Of a stretch of DNA of 64,000 nt, positions 7,664-16,633 are shown piece by piece (within the stretch, counting starts at the first letter, position 1; each line of letters begins with the position of its first letter). Below the pieces are notes generated by a model, which saw only the letters and a list, made by a program, of their open reading frames with translations, had not been told where the DNA came from and searched no databases. Position numbers and translations under genes: made by a program. Origin of the DNA: Streptomyces sp. NBC_01341. Lineage in GTDB: Bacteria; Actinomycetota; Actinomycetes; Streptomycetales; Streptomycetaceae. The stretch covers positions 3,472,001 to 3,536,000 of the forward strand of contig NZ_CP108364.1 in NCBI RefSeq assembly GCF_035946055.1, given 5' to 3'.

Positions 7664-8668
7664 TCAGCTACCGGGGAGCGCCGTCGGGAGCGCCGCGGCG
7701 CCGTCCTTCGTGACCCTGGTCGCACCGAAGTAGTCCGGGGTGTCGATCTTGTCGAACCGGATCACGGCTCCCGTGTACGGCGCGTTGATCATGTAGCCGC
7801 CACCGACATAGAGACCCACGTGATGGATGGCCCTGGAGTTGTTCAGATCGTCGGAGAAGAACACCAGGTCGCCCGGCAGCAACTCGTCCCGCGAGGGGTG
7901 CGGCCCCGCGTTGTACTGGTCGTTCGCCACCCGGGGCAACTCGATGTCGACCGTGCGGTACGCCGCCTGGGTCAGCCCGGAACAGTCGAACCGGCCGCCC
8001 TGGTCCGCGGTCCCGTTCCCGCCCCAGAGATACGGAGTACCGAGCTTCTTCTGCGCGAAGTAGATCGCCCCGGCCGCCTGCTGCGAGGGCTGCACCCGGC
8101 CGACGGGCCGGGCGAAGCTCTTCTCCAACGAACGGATGATCTTGACGTAGTTCTGCGTCTCACTGATCGCGGGCACACCGCCGGACTGGATCACCCGGTA
8201 GGCACCCGCGTTGTACGCCGCGAGCATGTTGTCGGTCGGATCCCCCGGCACCTTCTTGACGTACCCGGCGATCTCACAGTCGTACGACGCGGCGGACGGG
8301 ATCGCGTCGGCCGGGTCCCACACGTCCCGGTCACCGTCCTTGTCCCCGTCAATGCCGTGCGTGGCCCAGGTCCCGGGGATGAACTGCGCGATGCCCTGCG
8401 CGGCGGCCGGGCTCTGCGCGCGGGGATTCCAGCCGCTCTCCTGGTACAACTGGGCCGCCAGAAGGGCGGGGTTGATGGCCGGACAGAGATTGCCCCACCG
8501 CTCGACCAGCGGCTGGAACCGCGCCGGCACGGCCCCCTTGGCCAGCCCGACGGCCCCACTCGCCCCGGAGATCCCGGCGGCGGCGGAGTACGTACCGACG
8601 ACGAGCAGGGCGATGAAGCACAGGCCCAGCCCGATCCCACCGCCGAGGAACACCCAGTATTTCCGCAC
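7664..8668 (-). CDS. Bifunctional peptidoglycan hydrolase: lytic transglycosylase plus NlpC/P60 (CwlT-like)
   Basis: A membrane-anchored cell-wall enzyme. An N-terminal transmembrane segment (about 5-27) is followed by a lytic transglycosylase domain with catalytic Glu77 in YQESGWNPRAQS, the GIAQFIPGTW motif and AAYNAG. A C-terminal NlpC/P60 endopeptidase has Cys229 in FDCSGL and His283 in HHVGLYVGG. It would cut both glycan strands and stem peptides. This SLT-NlpC/P60 order is that of CwlT-type hydrolases of Gram-positive conjugation systems, which suggests a partnership with the T4SS-like operon at 18.8-25.9 kb. The GTG start has GGGGGAT about 9 bp upstream; an ATG at 8686 and a GTG at 8701 are alternatives without a ribosome site. 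Confidence 0.92.
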   Translation of the reverse strand: MRKYWVFLGGGIGLGLCFIALLVVGTYSAAAGISGASGAVGLAKGAVPARFQPLVERWGNLCPAINPALLAAQLYQESGWNPRAQSPAAAQGIAQFIPGTWATHGIDGDKDGDRDVWDPADAIPSAASYDCEIAGYVKKVPGDPTDNMLAAYNAGAYRVIQSGGVPAISETQNYVKIIRSLEKSFARPVGRVQPSQQAAGAIYFAQKKLGTPYLWGGNGTADQGGRFDCSGLTQAAYRTVDIELPRVANDQYNAGPHPSRDELLPGDLVFFSDDLNNSRAIHHVGLYVGGGYMINAPYTGAVIRFDKIDTPDYFGATRVTKDGAAALPTALPGS

Positions 8669-8768
8669 CCCCCAACCATCCCCCATTCGGGCGCGGTTCA
8701 CGTCGTGATTCGCTGGTGTGTACGGGTGGAAAGAGGCATGAGGGGGCGTCAGGGGCGGCTATCGGGGG

Positions 8769-9329
8769 TCAGGGGGCGCCGGCGGACCAGAAGGCCGAGC
8801 GGATGTTGGGGCGGGGGATGTGCTCCTGCCCCTCATAGGTGGGCGCGGTCGCCTCGGTGGTGGACTCGGCCACCTCGGACTCCTCCACGCAGGGGGTGTC
8901 CACCTCGAAGAACACCTGCCCTTCGCCTCCAACAATCAGGCTGACGCCGAACCCGTCTTTCGTCTGGGCGAAGATCGCCGGAACCTCGGGGTCGTTGTTG
9001 ATGGACTTCATCCGGTAGCCACTCGCTCGCCAGGCACGATCCACGACCCCGAGGAAGCTGCCTCGACGCTCCGCAGAGACGATGGTCATGACCGCGCGCC
9101 TCCGGGTGACGTCACAGCTTCCGGTGGTGGTCGGCCCGTGAGTCCATCGAACCTCCGGGTCAATATGAACAAACAAATCGTCAAGAATTTCGTCGGCCCG
9201 AACCGCGGCTTCCTGCATATTCATTTCAGCTTTCCCGCTTCCGTCGAACAACACGGGCGCATTCGAACACCCAGCGGCCCCCACAGAAACAACAAGCGTC
9301 GCAACCAGGGCCACCCACATGCGATTCAT
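8769..9329 (-). CDS. Putative lipoprotein, last gene of the DUF1023 trio
   Basis: A 186-residue protein with a signal sequence and lipobox ending VGAAGC (Cys21), so probably surface-anchored. The rest is a small alpha/beta protein with two further cysteines (GSCDVTRRR and DTPCVEES) that could form a disulphide. No family recognised. Its ATG overlaps the stop of the upstream hydrolase gene (ATGA), implying translational coupling. The base composition looks less GC-rich than the surroundings, notably at 9140-9260, which may mark horizontal origin. Confidence 0.8.
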   Translation of the reverse strand: MNRMWVALVATLVVSVGAAGCSNAPVLFDGSGKAEMNMQEAAVRADEILDDLFVHIDPEVRWTHGPTTTGSCDVTRRRAVMTIVSAERRGSFLGVVDRAWRASGYRMKSINNDPEVPAIFAQTKDGFGVSLIVGGEGQVFFEVDTPCVEESEVAESTTEATAPTYEGQEHIPRPNIRSAFWSAGAP

Positions 9330-11119
9330 CGATACTCCTGAGGTTTCACCCGTTCGGAACGACCAGCAGAAATCAGGGCAATATTGTTCGCAGATGCAGG
9401 GTCGCGAATCGGGTCAAAGTATTGTGAATGAGCCCCGATGGAAGGCCCGCTGGATCCGACGAAACCTGGCCCATCGTCAACGCGGAATCGCCGTGCCCCA
9501 AAGGACTCACTCGCCGGGTCTCTACCGAACCAGAGGTCATCATCCCCTTGGTCGGCAGCGTCCCCAGCCAACACGGCAAGCGGACCGAGTGGGCTTATAG
9601 CGATGCCAGCGACTGCCTGGCGCTTCGAAGGCATCATGGTCACGACGTCATTGTCCGCAGCACCGACAAACACATGCCCCGGCCCGACTCCAAGATCCTC
9701 AGCGCGATCAACTCCCACCCCAGGGCTCCCGACAAGGACAATGTCGTCAACCCCCTCAAGTCCGCCACCTTGCTGCGTGGCCGCACCGACCGTCCGCGAA
9801 CCGTAAGAGTGCCCAATCGCTGTCAGGTGAGGATCACGGTGTTCGTTCGTCGCAGCCAGACCGGCCGTAAATTCCCCTAATCGCCTGCCACCCTCCTCTG
9901 CTCTACCCTCACCTGCGACCGCCAGGCTGCTCAGCCCGTCGATGGCTTGAGGGGCGTCATAACCTAGCCAAGCAATCGCCGCACTCGAAGGATCGTGGTA
10001 CTGCGATCCAATCGCCGTGTCTCTGGCACGCTTGAGGTCCCCTTCGGCAAACCCCCTATCCAAGGACGTATTCAAACCCGGCACATAAGTCGAAACGTTC
10101 TTTGCCGTATCCGGATTGCCGAACGAAACAATGGCCCGCCCGTTCCCCTCGTCGCTGACGCCGAGCAGAAACATGGGCGGCTCTCCGGGCTTGCCCCCCG
10201 CCCCCAACTGCCGCTCGATCTCCCGCAGCCCCGCCAGCTGCGTGACCGACCGGTCGTCGTCGCGGCCCTCCAGCTTGCCGATCAGCAGCTGCAGGTTGTC
10301 CCGGTTGGCCGCGTCCCGGACCAGGGCCGGGATTCCGTCCAGGTTGCCGATCCGGTCCGGGTACACCGCGAGGTACTCCTCGCGCTGCTCCTGCGCCAGG
10401 CCCGCCCACCAGTCGCGCCGCTGGGCCGGTGTCGCATCGTGCGGAATGGTGTCCGCAAGGTACGCGCCCGCCGCATCCCTGACCGCGCCCGCGTCGCCCG
10501 CGGCGTCCTTCCAGGTGGAGTCGGGGACCTTCAGTCCTTCCTCCGCCTTCAGCCGGCGCAGGATCCCCGCGTACCGCCAGTCGATCTCGGCCGCCGCCCG
10601 CACCGCCCCCGTCACCCGGTCAGCGATGTCCTGTGCCTTCGCCGTATGGGGGTTCGGGGCCGCGAGTCCCGATGGCGGGGTCAGCGCCGGGGCTCCGTTC
10701 GAGGTGGCCGTGCCGCCCCGCAGGGGCCCGCCGTCGACCAGGCCCTCTCCTGCCGCCGGGTACGTCACGGACCCGTCCGCGTGCACGGTGAACTTCAGTG
10801 CCGCCGCGTCGTCCAGCGCCTGGGACAAGGCCCGCTGCTGCAGTCTAATCTCGTGGGCCAGGGAGTTCAGCGTCGTACGCAGGAGCCCGCACTCGGTGTA
10901 GACGTACCGGAAGTTCCGCCCGAGCTGTCGCAGCCGCGCGACCGCCGCCCGGGCCGCCTCGCCCTCCTGTGCGGCCCGGAGCCCGGTCAGTAGCTGCTGC
11001 TCGATGCGGTCGCGCGCGGCGTCGGCCCGGTTGCTGGACCTGCCCCATCCGTCGGCGGCGCCCTCCATCTCGGCGCACTTGAGGTCCCGTAACCGGGCCC
11101 AGGTCAGGGCCGGTGTCAC
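9326..11119 (-). CDS. DUF1023 alpha/beta hydrolase with helical N-terminal domain
   Basis: A 597-residue protein. Residues 1-110 are predicted helical and resemble the WXG-like N-terminal region that precedes many actinobacterial DUF1023 domains. The hydrolase part begins with the family hallmark LAVYPDRIGNLDGIPALVRD (249-268). The nucleophile is Ser438 in GHSYGS, with a likely acid in ADNDVV and His in GAHSQYFD near the end. The natural substrate is unknown, and no signal peptide is visible. The GTG start overlaps the stop of the preceding small gene (GTGA), and the stop overlaps the lipoprotein start, so three proteins are made in a coupled series. Type VII-like export is conceivable but no Esx machinery is present here. 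Confidence 0.85.
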   Translation of the reverse strand: MTPALTWARLRDLKCAEMEGAADGWGRSSNRADAARDRIEQQLLTGLRAAQEGEAARAAVARLRQLGRNFRYVYTECGLLRTTLNSLAHEIRLQQRALSQALDDAAALKFTVHADGSVTYPAAGEGLVDGGPLRGGTATSNGAPALTPPSGLAAPNPHTAKAQDIADRVTGAVRAAAEIDWRYAGILRRLKAEEGLKVPDSTWKDAAGDAGAVRDAAGAYLADTIPHDATPAQRRDWWAGLAQEQREEYLAVYPDRIGNLDGIPALVRDAANRDNLQLLIGKLEGRDDDRSVTQLAGLREIERQLGAGGKPGEPPMFLLGVSDEGNGRAIVSFGNPDTAKNVSTYVPGLNTSLDRGFAEGDLKRARDTAIGSQYHDPSSAAIAWLGYDAPQAIDGLSSLAVAGEGRAEEGGRRLGEFTAGLAATNEHRDPHLTAIGHSYGSRTVGAATQQGGGLEGVDDIVLVGSPGVGVDRAEDLGVGPGHVFVGAADNDVVTMMPSKRQAVAGIAISPLGPLAVLAGDAADQGDDDLWFGRDPASESFGARRFRVDDGPGFVGSSGPSIGAHSQYFDPIRDPASANNIALISAGRSERVKPQEYR

Positions 11120-11493
11120 CGGTCCTCACCTCCGCGAGGCACTTCCGGTGCGAAGGACGATCGGACGGCCTCGTTCGTGGCGCCCTGGGCCTGCGCGACG
11201 GATCGCAGCTTGCCCGCCAGGCTGCCGCACTCGCCCCGCGCCGCCTGGATCCGGCGCTCCCAGGACTCGCGTACCGCCGCCAGCTCCGCGAGGGCCGACA
11301 ACTGGCCGGCGCCGTCCGTCAGCCCCTCGTGCGCGGTCGCCAGTTCGCTGTGCACCGGCCCCAGATGGCTTACGAGTTCGTCCGCTCCCCGGGCGGCTCG
11401 CAGCCACGGCCCGTCGCTGTGTTTCAGGACACCGCCGGGCTCGCCCTCACCCCTCGGCCCCGCCAGTTCGCTCAGACTCTCCACCGCAGCCAT
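11116..11493 (-). CDS. Small helical protein, partner of the DUF1023 hydrolase (WXG100-like size and fold)
   Basis: A 125-residue protein, mostly helical, with a conserved-looking ESWERRIQAARGECGSLAGK and QGATNEAVRSSF. It is of the kind often encoded immediately before DUF1023 hydrolases in Streptomyces. A helix-turn-helix hairpin similar to ESX substrates is plausible, but no clear WXG motif is seen. The ATG has GGGGAG about 6 bp upstream. It overlaps the hydrolase start by 4 bp and heads a three-gene unit. Confidence 0.72.
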   Translation of the reverse strand: MAAVESLSELAGPRGEGEPGGVLKHSDGPWLRAARGADELVSHLGPVHSELATAHEGLTDGAGQLSALAELAAVRESWERRIQAARGECGSLAGKLRSVAQAQGATNEAVRSSFAPEVPRGGEDR

Positions 11494-11698
11494 GCCGCTC
11501 CCCGCTTCCGGATCATGGAGCGGCACTGTGCCAAACCCGGCGTACCCGACACGCCGAGCGCTCCGACGCGGTGCGACCGGATCCCCGGCCCCGCAAGGAC
11601 CGCTCAATATCGACATCACCCGAACGCGCGACCCGGAACCGGGCCCGGGGCTCACGCCGTCCCCCTCGGCGTCCGCATGACCGGCCGAAAGGGCACCC

Positions 11699-12325
11699 AT
11701 GACCAGCGCTGCCACCCGTTACCTCTATGTCGCCCGGCACGGCGAGGCGTCCGCCGACGAGACCGAGCTGACGGAGAACGGCAGGCGTCAGGCGCTGCTG
11801 CTGGGCGAACGGCTCCGGGACGTGCCGTTCGCCGCCGTCCACCACGGCCCGCTGCCGCGCGCCGCGCAGACGGCCCGGCTGGTCCACGAGCGGCTCCGGG
11901 GTGACGTTCCTCTGCGGGTCGCGGAGCCGGCCGGGGACTACGTCCCGTACGTCCCTCGACGCGAGGAGCTTCCCGCGGAGTCGGCGGACCGCCTGCTCGC
12001 GTTCGTGGCACAGGTTCCGGAGGAGGAGCGCACCCGTGGCCCGGAGCTGGCCCGCGCCGCGCTGACGAGGTTCACCGGGTGTGCGGCGGGTGACGAGCCG
12101 CGCCACGAACTCGTCGTCACGCACGCGTTCCTGGCCGCCTGGCTGGTGTGCGACGCCCTCGACGCCCCCGCCTGGCGCTGGCTGGGGCTCAACCACTCCA
12201 ACGCCGCGCTGACGGTGATCCGGTACACCCCCGGCAGGCCCGCCGCCCTGGTCATGGTCAACGACATGGGGCACCTCCCGGAGGAACTGCGCTGGACCGG
12301 ATTCCCTCCGGAACTGCGCATATGA
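11699..12325 (+). CDS. Histidine phosphatase superfamily protein
   Basis: A 208-residue phosphoglycerate-mutase-like enzyme. The phospho-accepting histidine is His14 in the RHGE motif (13-16), and the second conserved histidine is in VVTHAFLAAWL. The body lacks features that would identify the substrate; many members are small-molecule or sugar phosphate phosphatases. The gene is divergent from the DUF1023 trio and stands alone, followed by a convergent regulator gene. Confidence 0.9.
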   Translation: MTSAATRYLYVARHGEASADETELTENGRRQALLLGERLRDVPFAAVHHGPLPRAAQTARLVHERLRGDVPLRVAEPAGDYVPYVPRREELPAESADRLLAFVAQVPEEERTRGPELARAALTRFTGCAAGDEPRHELVVTHAFLAAWLVCDALDAPAWRWLGLNHSNAALTVIRYTPGRPAALVMVNDMGHLPEELRWTGFPPELRI

Positions 12326-12395
12326 GCCGGTGGAGCGTCCGGCACGGGTCGAGGCGGGGGTCCCGACGCGCACCGCCGCCCGCCCGGGGGCGTCG

Positions 12396-12860
12396 TCACT
12401 CCGGCAGATCACCCCACCGGCAGTCCGGTTTCCCCGTGCACTCGACCCAGAGGACCTTGCCGCCCTGGCCCGGCAACCCGCCCCGGACCGGGTACGCACC
12501 CCAGTTGTCCGCGCACTGCCGTACGAGCCGCAGCCCGCGCCCCCGTTCCTCCAAGGCGCCGGGCTCGCGTGTCTCCCCGCCGCGGAACGGTGCCGGGATC
12601 TCCGGGTTGCTGTCCCACACCCCGACGCGGACCCGGTTCCTCCCCGCCCCGCGCAGGCGGAGCGAGTAGGGCCCGGTGGAATGCCGGTAGGCGTTGGTGA
12701 CCAGTTCGCTCGCCAGCAGTTCGGCGGTCTCGACCAGATCCCCCATCCCGTGGACCACGAGCACGGTGCGCAGCGTCGCGCGCGCGATACCGGGCCCACG
12801 GGGATCCTGCGGAAGTTGGAGGGTGTACGCCCAGGGCGGCGATACGGTGGCGGGGGTCAT
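12396..12860 (-). CDS. HATPase_c protein, RsbW/anti-sigma-like
   Basis: A 154-residue GHKL ATPase-only protein. It has the N box ELVTNAYRHS (52-61), VWDSNP (G1-like, 81-86) and the glycine-rich RGRGLRLV (106-113). Streptomyces encode many such single-domain proteins, some of which act as anti-sigma factors or kinases of anti-anti-sigma factors. GGAG lies about 10 bp before the ATG. It is divergent from an XRE/DUF5753 regulator, a very common Streptomyces pairing similar to whiJ-type loci, but the usual DUF397 partner is absent here. Confidence 0.87.
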   Translation of the reverse strand: MTPATVSPPWAYTLQLPQDPRGPGIARATLRTVLVVHGMGDLVETAELLASELVTNAYRHSTGPYSLRLRGAGRNRVRVGVWDSNPEIPAPFRGGETREPGALEERGRGLRLVRQCADNWGAYPVRGGLPGQGGKVLWVECTGKPDCRWGDLPE

Positions 12861-12982
12861 GGAAGTCTCCGTTCGCGGAGCAGAGTGGGGATGTGCGTGT
12901 CGCATGACCCGGTGACGAGGCCGCTCCGTCGAGCGGGGTACTTCCGGGCAGGTGGCCTGAGTCCCACGGTAGCCAGGTTTGA

Positions 12983-12994
12983 CTAATGAATTAG
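12983..12994. promoter_or_regulatory. Palindrome in the divergent ATPase/XRE promoter region
   Basis: CTAAT-GA-ATTAG is a perfect 5-2-5 inverted repeat in an AT-rich island of an otherwise GC-rich 200-bp divergent gap. It is a candidate operator for the XRE regulator encoded just downstream. The assignment rests on position and symmetry only. Confidence 0.45.
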
Positions 12995-13064
12995 CCGAAA
13001 GGCGAGTAATGAGTGAACTTCCACTCGTGTGGGTGACGAGGCGTTCGGGGAGGCGAATCAACAC

Positions 13065-13910
13065 GTGAGAACCCGCCCGACAGGTCGTCAACTCCGCCTC
13101 GGCAGCGAACTGCGCAAGCTCCGTGAACGCGCCGGTCTGACCGCGACGCAGGCCGGTGCACTCCTGGGCGTGAAGCAGAACCAGATCAGCAACATGGAAG
13201 CCGGACGGGTCGGCGTGAGCCCCGACCGGGTCCGGGCACTGGCCGACCACTACGCCTACGTGGACCAGGGGGTCATCAGGGCCCTGTGCAACATGACCGC
13301 CGACCGCACGCGCGGCTGGTGGGAGGAGTACCGGGAGATCCTGCCCTCACCCCTCCTCGACCTGGCCGAGATCGAACACCACGCCGTGCGCCTGCGTACG
13401 GCGGTCACCGTCCACATCCCCGGACTTCTCCAGACCCCCGAGCACGCCCGTGAGGTGCTCCGCCAGGACGTACCGGAGCTCTCGCCTCCCGAGATCGAGC
13501 ACCGCGTCTCGTTCCGCATCAAACGACAGGCCGTCCTCTTCCGCGACCCGCCCACGACCCAACGGGTCGTCATCCACGAGGCAGCCCTGCGGATGCGGTT
13601 CGGCGGGCTCGACGTGGCCCGCCGGCAACTCGCGCACCTCCTGGAGATGAGCGAGCGCGAGCACGTCGCACTCCAGGTGATCCCGTTCTCCGCCGGCACC
13701 CTCGCCGGGTCGGGTCAGTCGATCTACTACGCCCACGGGCCGGTACCGCAGCTCGACAGCGTCAACCTGGACCAGGCACACGGCCCCGCCTTCCTCGACA
13801 CGGAGGCACAGCTGGAGAAGTACCGCGTCCTGCTGAACCGGATCGAGGCCATCGCACTCCCACCCGATGCGTCCCGCGACTTCGTGAACGACGTCATCCG
13901 GAGTATGTGA
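13065..13910 (+). CDS. XRE-family regulator with DUF5753 domain
   Basis: A 281-residue DNA-binding protein. The HTH spans about 10-65 (LRKLRERAGLTATQAGALLG, then QNQISNMEAGR). The C-terminal DUF5753 domain (about 90-280) shows the usual WWEEYR, IPGLLQTPEHAR and LQVIPFSAG motifs. Many homologues occur in Streptomyces and affect development or antibiotic production; the ligand of DUF5753 is unknown. GTG at 13065 was chosen, with GGGGAGG about 11 bp upstream. An in-frame GTG at 13029 would add 12 residues. The regulator probably controls itself and the divergent ATPase gene. Confidence 0.9.
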   Translation: MRTRPTGRQLRLGSELRKLRERAGLTATQAGALLGVKQNQISNMEAGRVGVSPDRVRALADHYAYVDQGVIRALCNMTADRTRGWWEEYREILPSPLLDLAEIEHHAVRLRTAVTVHIPGLLQTPEHAREVLRQDVPELSPPEIEHRVSFRIKRQAVLFRDPPTTQRVVIHEAALRMRFGGLDVARRQLAHLLEMSEREHVALQVIPFSAGTLAGSGQSIYYAHGPVPQLDSVNLDQAHGPAFLDTEAQLEKYRVLLNRIEAIALPPDASRDFVNDVIRSM

Positions 13911-13914
13911 GGAG

Positions 13915-13968
13915 CCGGAGCCCGTGAGGGTCCCGGAGTCCGTGAAGTGTCCGGGGCCCGTGAGGATT
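13915..13968 (+). repeat. Three imperfect 18-bp tandem repeats
   Basis: Units CCGGAGCCCGTGAGGGTC, CCGGAGTCCGTGAAGTGT and CCGGGGCCCGTGAGGATT follow the XRE stop codon directly. Each contains CCGTGA. They lie just upstream of the polysaccharide lyase gene and could be a binding-site array or a remnant of replication slippage. Confidence 0.7.
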
Positions 13969-14055
13969 CCGGCCCCGCACTCCGCGCCATTGACAGCGCC
14001 GTGACCGCGTTGGTCGACTGGTGGGTACGCGCTTACCGGACCCTGGAGCGTACTG

Positions 14056-16629
14056 GTGGAGCTCTCGCGTCGTACCGCACTGTCCGCGATACCGGCGGCG
14101 GCACTGTGGGCCGTCTCGGCCCCGGCCCGGGCCGGGGCCACGCCCCCGCCCGGCTCCGCCACGACGGCCTCGGGAACCCCGACGGGCGACGCCGGGACGC
14201 TTCTGCGCAACACCGCCGCGATCTTCGCCGGCACGGCCGAGTCCAACGCACGCCCCGAAGTCGCCCCGAAGATCGCGTCCCTGCGGGCGACGGCGTACGC
14301 CCGGCTCGCGGCGATGGAGGCCGCCGGCCCGGACGAGCTCTTCGCGGGACTGCCCCTCGGCACCAGCGACACCGGTCTGAGCACGACGTACCAGTACCTC
14401 TACGAGACGGCCCTGGCCACCTGTCTCCCGGGCACCGACGACTCCGACCTGCGGGACAGCCCCACCGTGCGAAGGCGGGTCGTCGACGGACTGGCCCGGC
14501 TGCACGACGAGTACTTCGGCGACCGGACGAAGGGCTACTACGGCAACTGGTTCCACTGGGAGATCGGCATCCCGGGTCACGTGAGCAGGACCCTGGTTCT
14601 CCTGCGCGACGACATCGCGGTCCAGCGGCCGGACCTCGCCGCGACGTACACCGCCACCATGGACGCGTACCTCCGCAACGGCAAGGACGGCGACGTCGAC
14701 CTCGACTCCCGCTTCCACACCGGCGCCAACCTCGCCGACATCACGACGAACCGGATGCTCCAGGGAGCCGTCCTCGGCGACGAGGCCCGCATCGGGAAGG
14801 CAGTCGCCGACCACCTGACCGTCTTCGCGACGATCGACCCCTACGACCTTCGGCACGGAGTCACCGACGGGTTCTACGCGGACGGTTCGTTCGTCCAGCA
14901 CGCCTCGGTCGCGTACACCGGGTCCTACGGCAAGGGCCTGCTCACCCGCATCGTGCAGACCCTGAAAATCCTCGACGGAACCGGCTACGTGCCCGCGGAC
15001 GACCTGGCCGGTGTCGTCCGGACCTGGGTGACCGACGGCTTCGCCCCCCTGGTCTTCGAGGGCTGGATGATGGAGATCGTCAAAGGACGCGCGGTCTCAC
15101 GCCCCGGCACCGGCTATGCGGACGTCACCGCAGTCGTCGAAGCGGTCGTCGACCTCTCCGCCCACACGGCGGGCGACGGTGCGGCGGCGCTCGAAGGCTA
15201 TGTCAAGCACGTCCGCGAGACGTCGAAGGCAGGCCTGGACCCCGTCTCCTTCGTCTCCCCCCTCAGCATCGCCCGCTACGCCGACATCCTGAATTCGGCG
15301 ACGCCGGCGGAGGACCTCGGGCCCGCCGCCTCCCACGCGGCGTTCAACGCGATGGACCGGACCGTCCACCGCCGGCCCGGCTACGCCTTCGCGCTCGCGC
15401 GCAGCTCCGACCGCATCAGCACGTACGAGTACATGAACGGCGAGAACCTGATGCCCTGGTTCCAGGGCGCCGGCGCCCACTACCTCTACCTCTCCGGCGT
15501 GGACCAGCGGCAGGCGTACGGCCTCGACCACTTCACCGTCGTCCCGCCCCACCGCCTCGCCGGCGTCACCGCCCCCGTGGAGGTCCGCCGGACGGTCCCC
15601 GAGCTCTACGGCACCCTCTGGTACGACAACCCGGAGCGGGGCTTCACCGCGTCCTCCGAGGCACAGAACACGTACGTGTACTTCCCTCGCGGCACCGGGT
15701 CCTTCTCCGGCGGCGCCCGCCTCGGCGCCTACGGCGTGGCCGGACACGTCCAGTCCGACGACGCCGCGTACACCGCGCAGCAGGCCGGCGAACTCCCGGA
15801 CGACTTCGTGGCGTACCGGGCAGCCCACGCCACCACCTCGTGGTTCATGTTCGACGACGAGATCGTCGTGCTCACCGCCGGCGTGACCGGCCGGTCGGGC
15901 CGCGCGGTGACCACCACCGTCGACACCCGCATCGCCGACCCCTCCTCCACCGTCACCCTCAGCGGCGCCCTCCACGACGGAACAGCCTGGCAGCGCACCG
16001 GCACCGCTCCTCCGGCCTGGCTGCGGTACGCCGACACCGGGCAGGGGACGGCGGTCGGATACGTCTTCCTGTCCGGCCCCGCCCCGACGGTCGCGCTCGA
16101 CACGCTCACCCGCAGCCGGCGGCTCGTCCGCGTCGCCAACCCGGACACCGCGGTGACCAAGAAGGTCTTCACGCTGTCCTACGACCGGGCCGCGGCTGAA
16201 CCTCCGGCTTCCATGGCCCACATCATCGTGCCGAACGCCTCCGAGACACAGCTGGCGTCCTACCGCCAGGGCCCGCCGGCCGTGCGGGCCAACACCGTCC
16301 GGCTGCAGGCCGTCGCCCATGCGGGCCTCGGCATCCTGGCCGCGAACGCCTTCTCGCCCGGCACACACCATGTGAGCGGGCTGTCCATCGACGGCCCCGC
16401 ATCCGTGCTGCTGCGGCGTACCCCCGACGGCACCTGTGCGGTCTCGGTGTCCGACCCCACCACGACGCGGGGCACGGTGTCCGTCACTCTGCACGGCAGA
16501 CCGCTGCGGACCCGCTCCGCCGACGCCGGGGTCCGGGTCCGCCATGTCCCCGGCGGCACCCGCCTCGACGTCACGACCGACCGCTCCTACGGCCGCAGCC
16601 TCACCGCCGAACTGGAGTACATGCCCTGA
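14056..16629 (+). CDS. Secreted polysaccharide lyase family 8 (hyaluronate/xanthan/chondroitin lyase type)
   Basis: An 857-residue exported enzyme that cleaves uronic-acid polysaccharides by beta-elimination. The N-terminus SRRTALSA is a Tat-type signal with a likely cleavage site after residues 26-28. The alpha-toroid domain contains GNWFHWEIGIP (163-173), Asn225 in HTGANLADIT, His282 and Tyr287 in FVQHASVAYTGSYG; these match the Asn-His-Tyr catalytic set of PL8. The beta-sandwich part includes YEYMNGENLMPWFQGAG and the C-terminal domains. The length is normal. GGAG lies 7 bp before the GTG. The substrate cannot be fixed from sequence. No sugar transporter or hydrolase is adjacent, so it probably acts alone as a scavenging exoenzyme. 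Confidence 0.93.
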   Translation: MELSRRTALSAIPAAALWAVSAPARAGATPPPGSATTASGTPTGDAGTLLRNTAAIFAGTAESNARPEVAPKIASLRATAYARLAAMEAAGPDELFAGLPLGTSDTGLSTTYQYLYETALATCLPGTDDSDLRDSPTVRRRVVDGLARLHDEYFGDRTKGYYGNWFHWEIGIPGHVSRTLVLLRDDIAVQRPDLAATYTATMDAYLRNGKDGDVDLDSRFHTGANLADITTNRMLQGAVLGDEARIGKAVADHLTVFATIDPYDLRHGVTDGFYADGSFVQHASVAYTGSYGKGLLTRIVQTLKILDGTGYVPADDLAGVVRTWVTDGFAPLVFEGWMMEIVKGRAVSRPGTGYADVTAVVEAVVDLSAHTAGDGAAALEGYVKHVRETSKAGLDPVSFVSPLSIARYADILNSATPAEDLGPAASHAAFNAMDRTVHRRPGYAFALARSSDRISTYEYMNGENLMPWFQGAGAHYLYLSGVDQRQAYGLDHFTVVPPHRLAGVTAPVEVRRTVPELYGTLWYDNPERGFTASSEAQNTYVYFPRGTGSFSGGARLGAYGVAGHVQSDDAAYTAQQAGELPDDFVAYRAAHATTSWFMFDDEIVVLTAGVTGRSGRAVTTTVDTRIADPSSTVTLSGALHDGTAWQRTGTAPPAWLRYADTGQGTAVGYVFLSGPAPTVALDTLTRSRRLVRVANPDTAVTKKVFTLSYDRAAAEPPASMAHIIVPNASETQLASYRQGPPAVRANTVRLQAVAHAGLGILAANAFSPGTHHVSGLSIDGPASVLLRRTPDGTCAVSVSDPTTTRGTVSVTLHGRPLRTRSADAGVRVRHVPGGTRLDVTTDRSYGRSLTAELEYMP

Positions 16630-16633
16630 CGCC

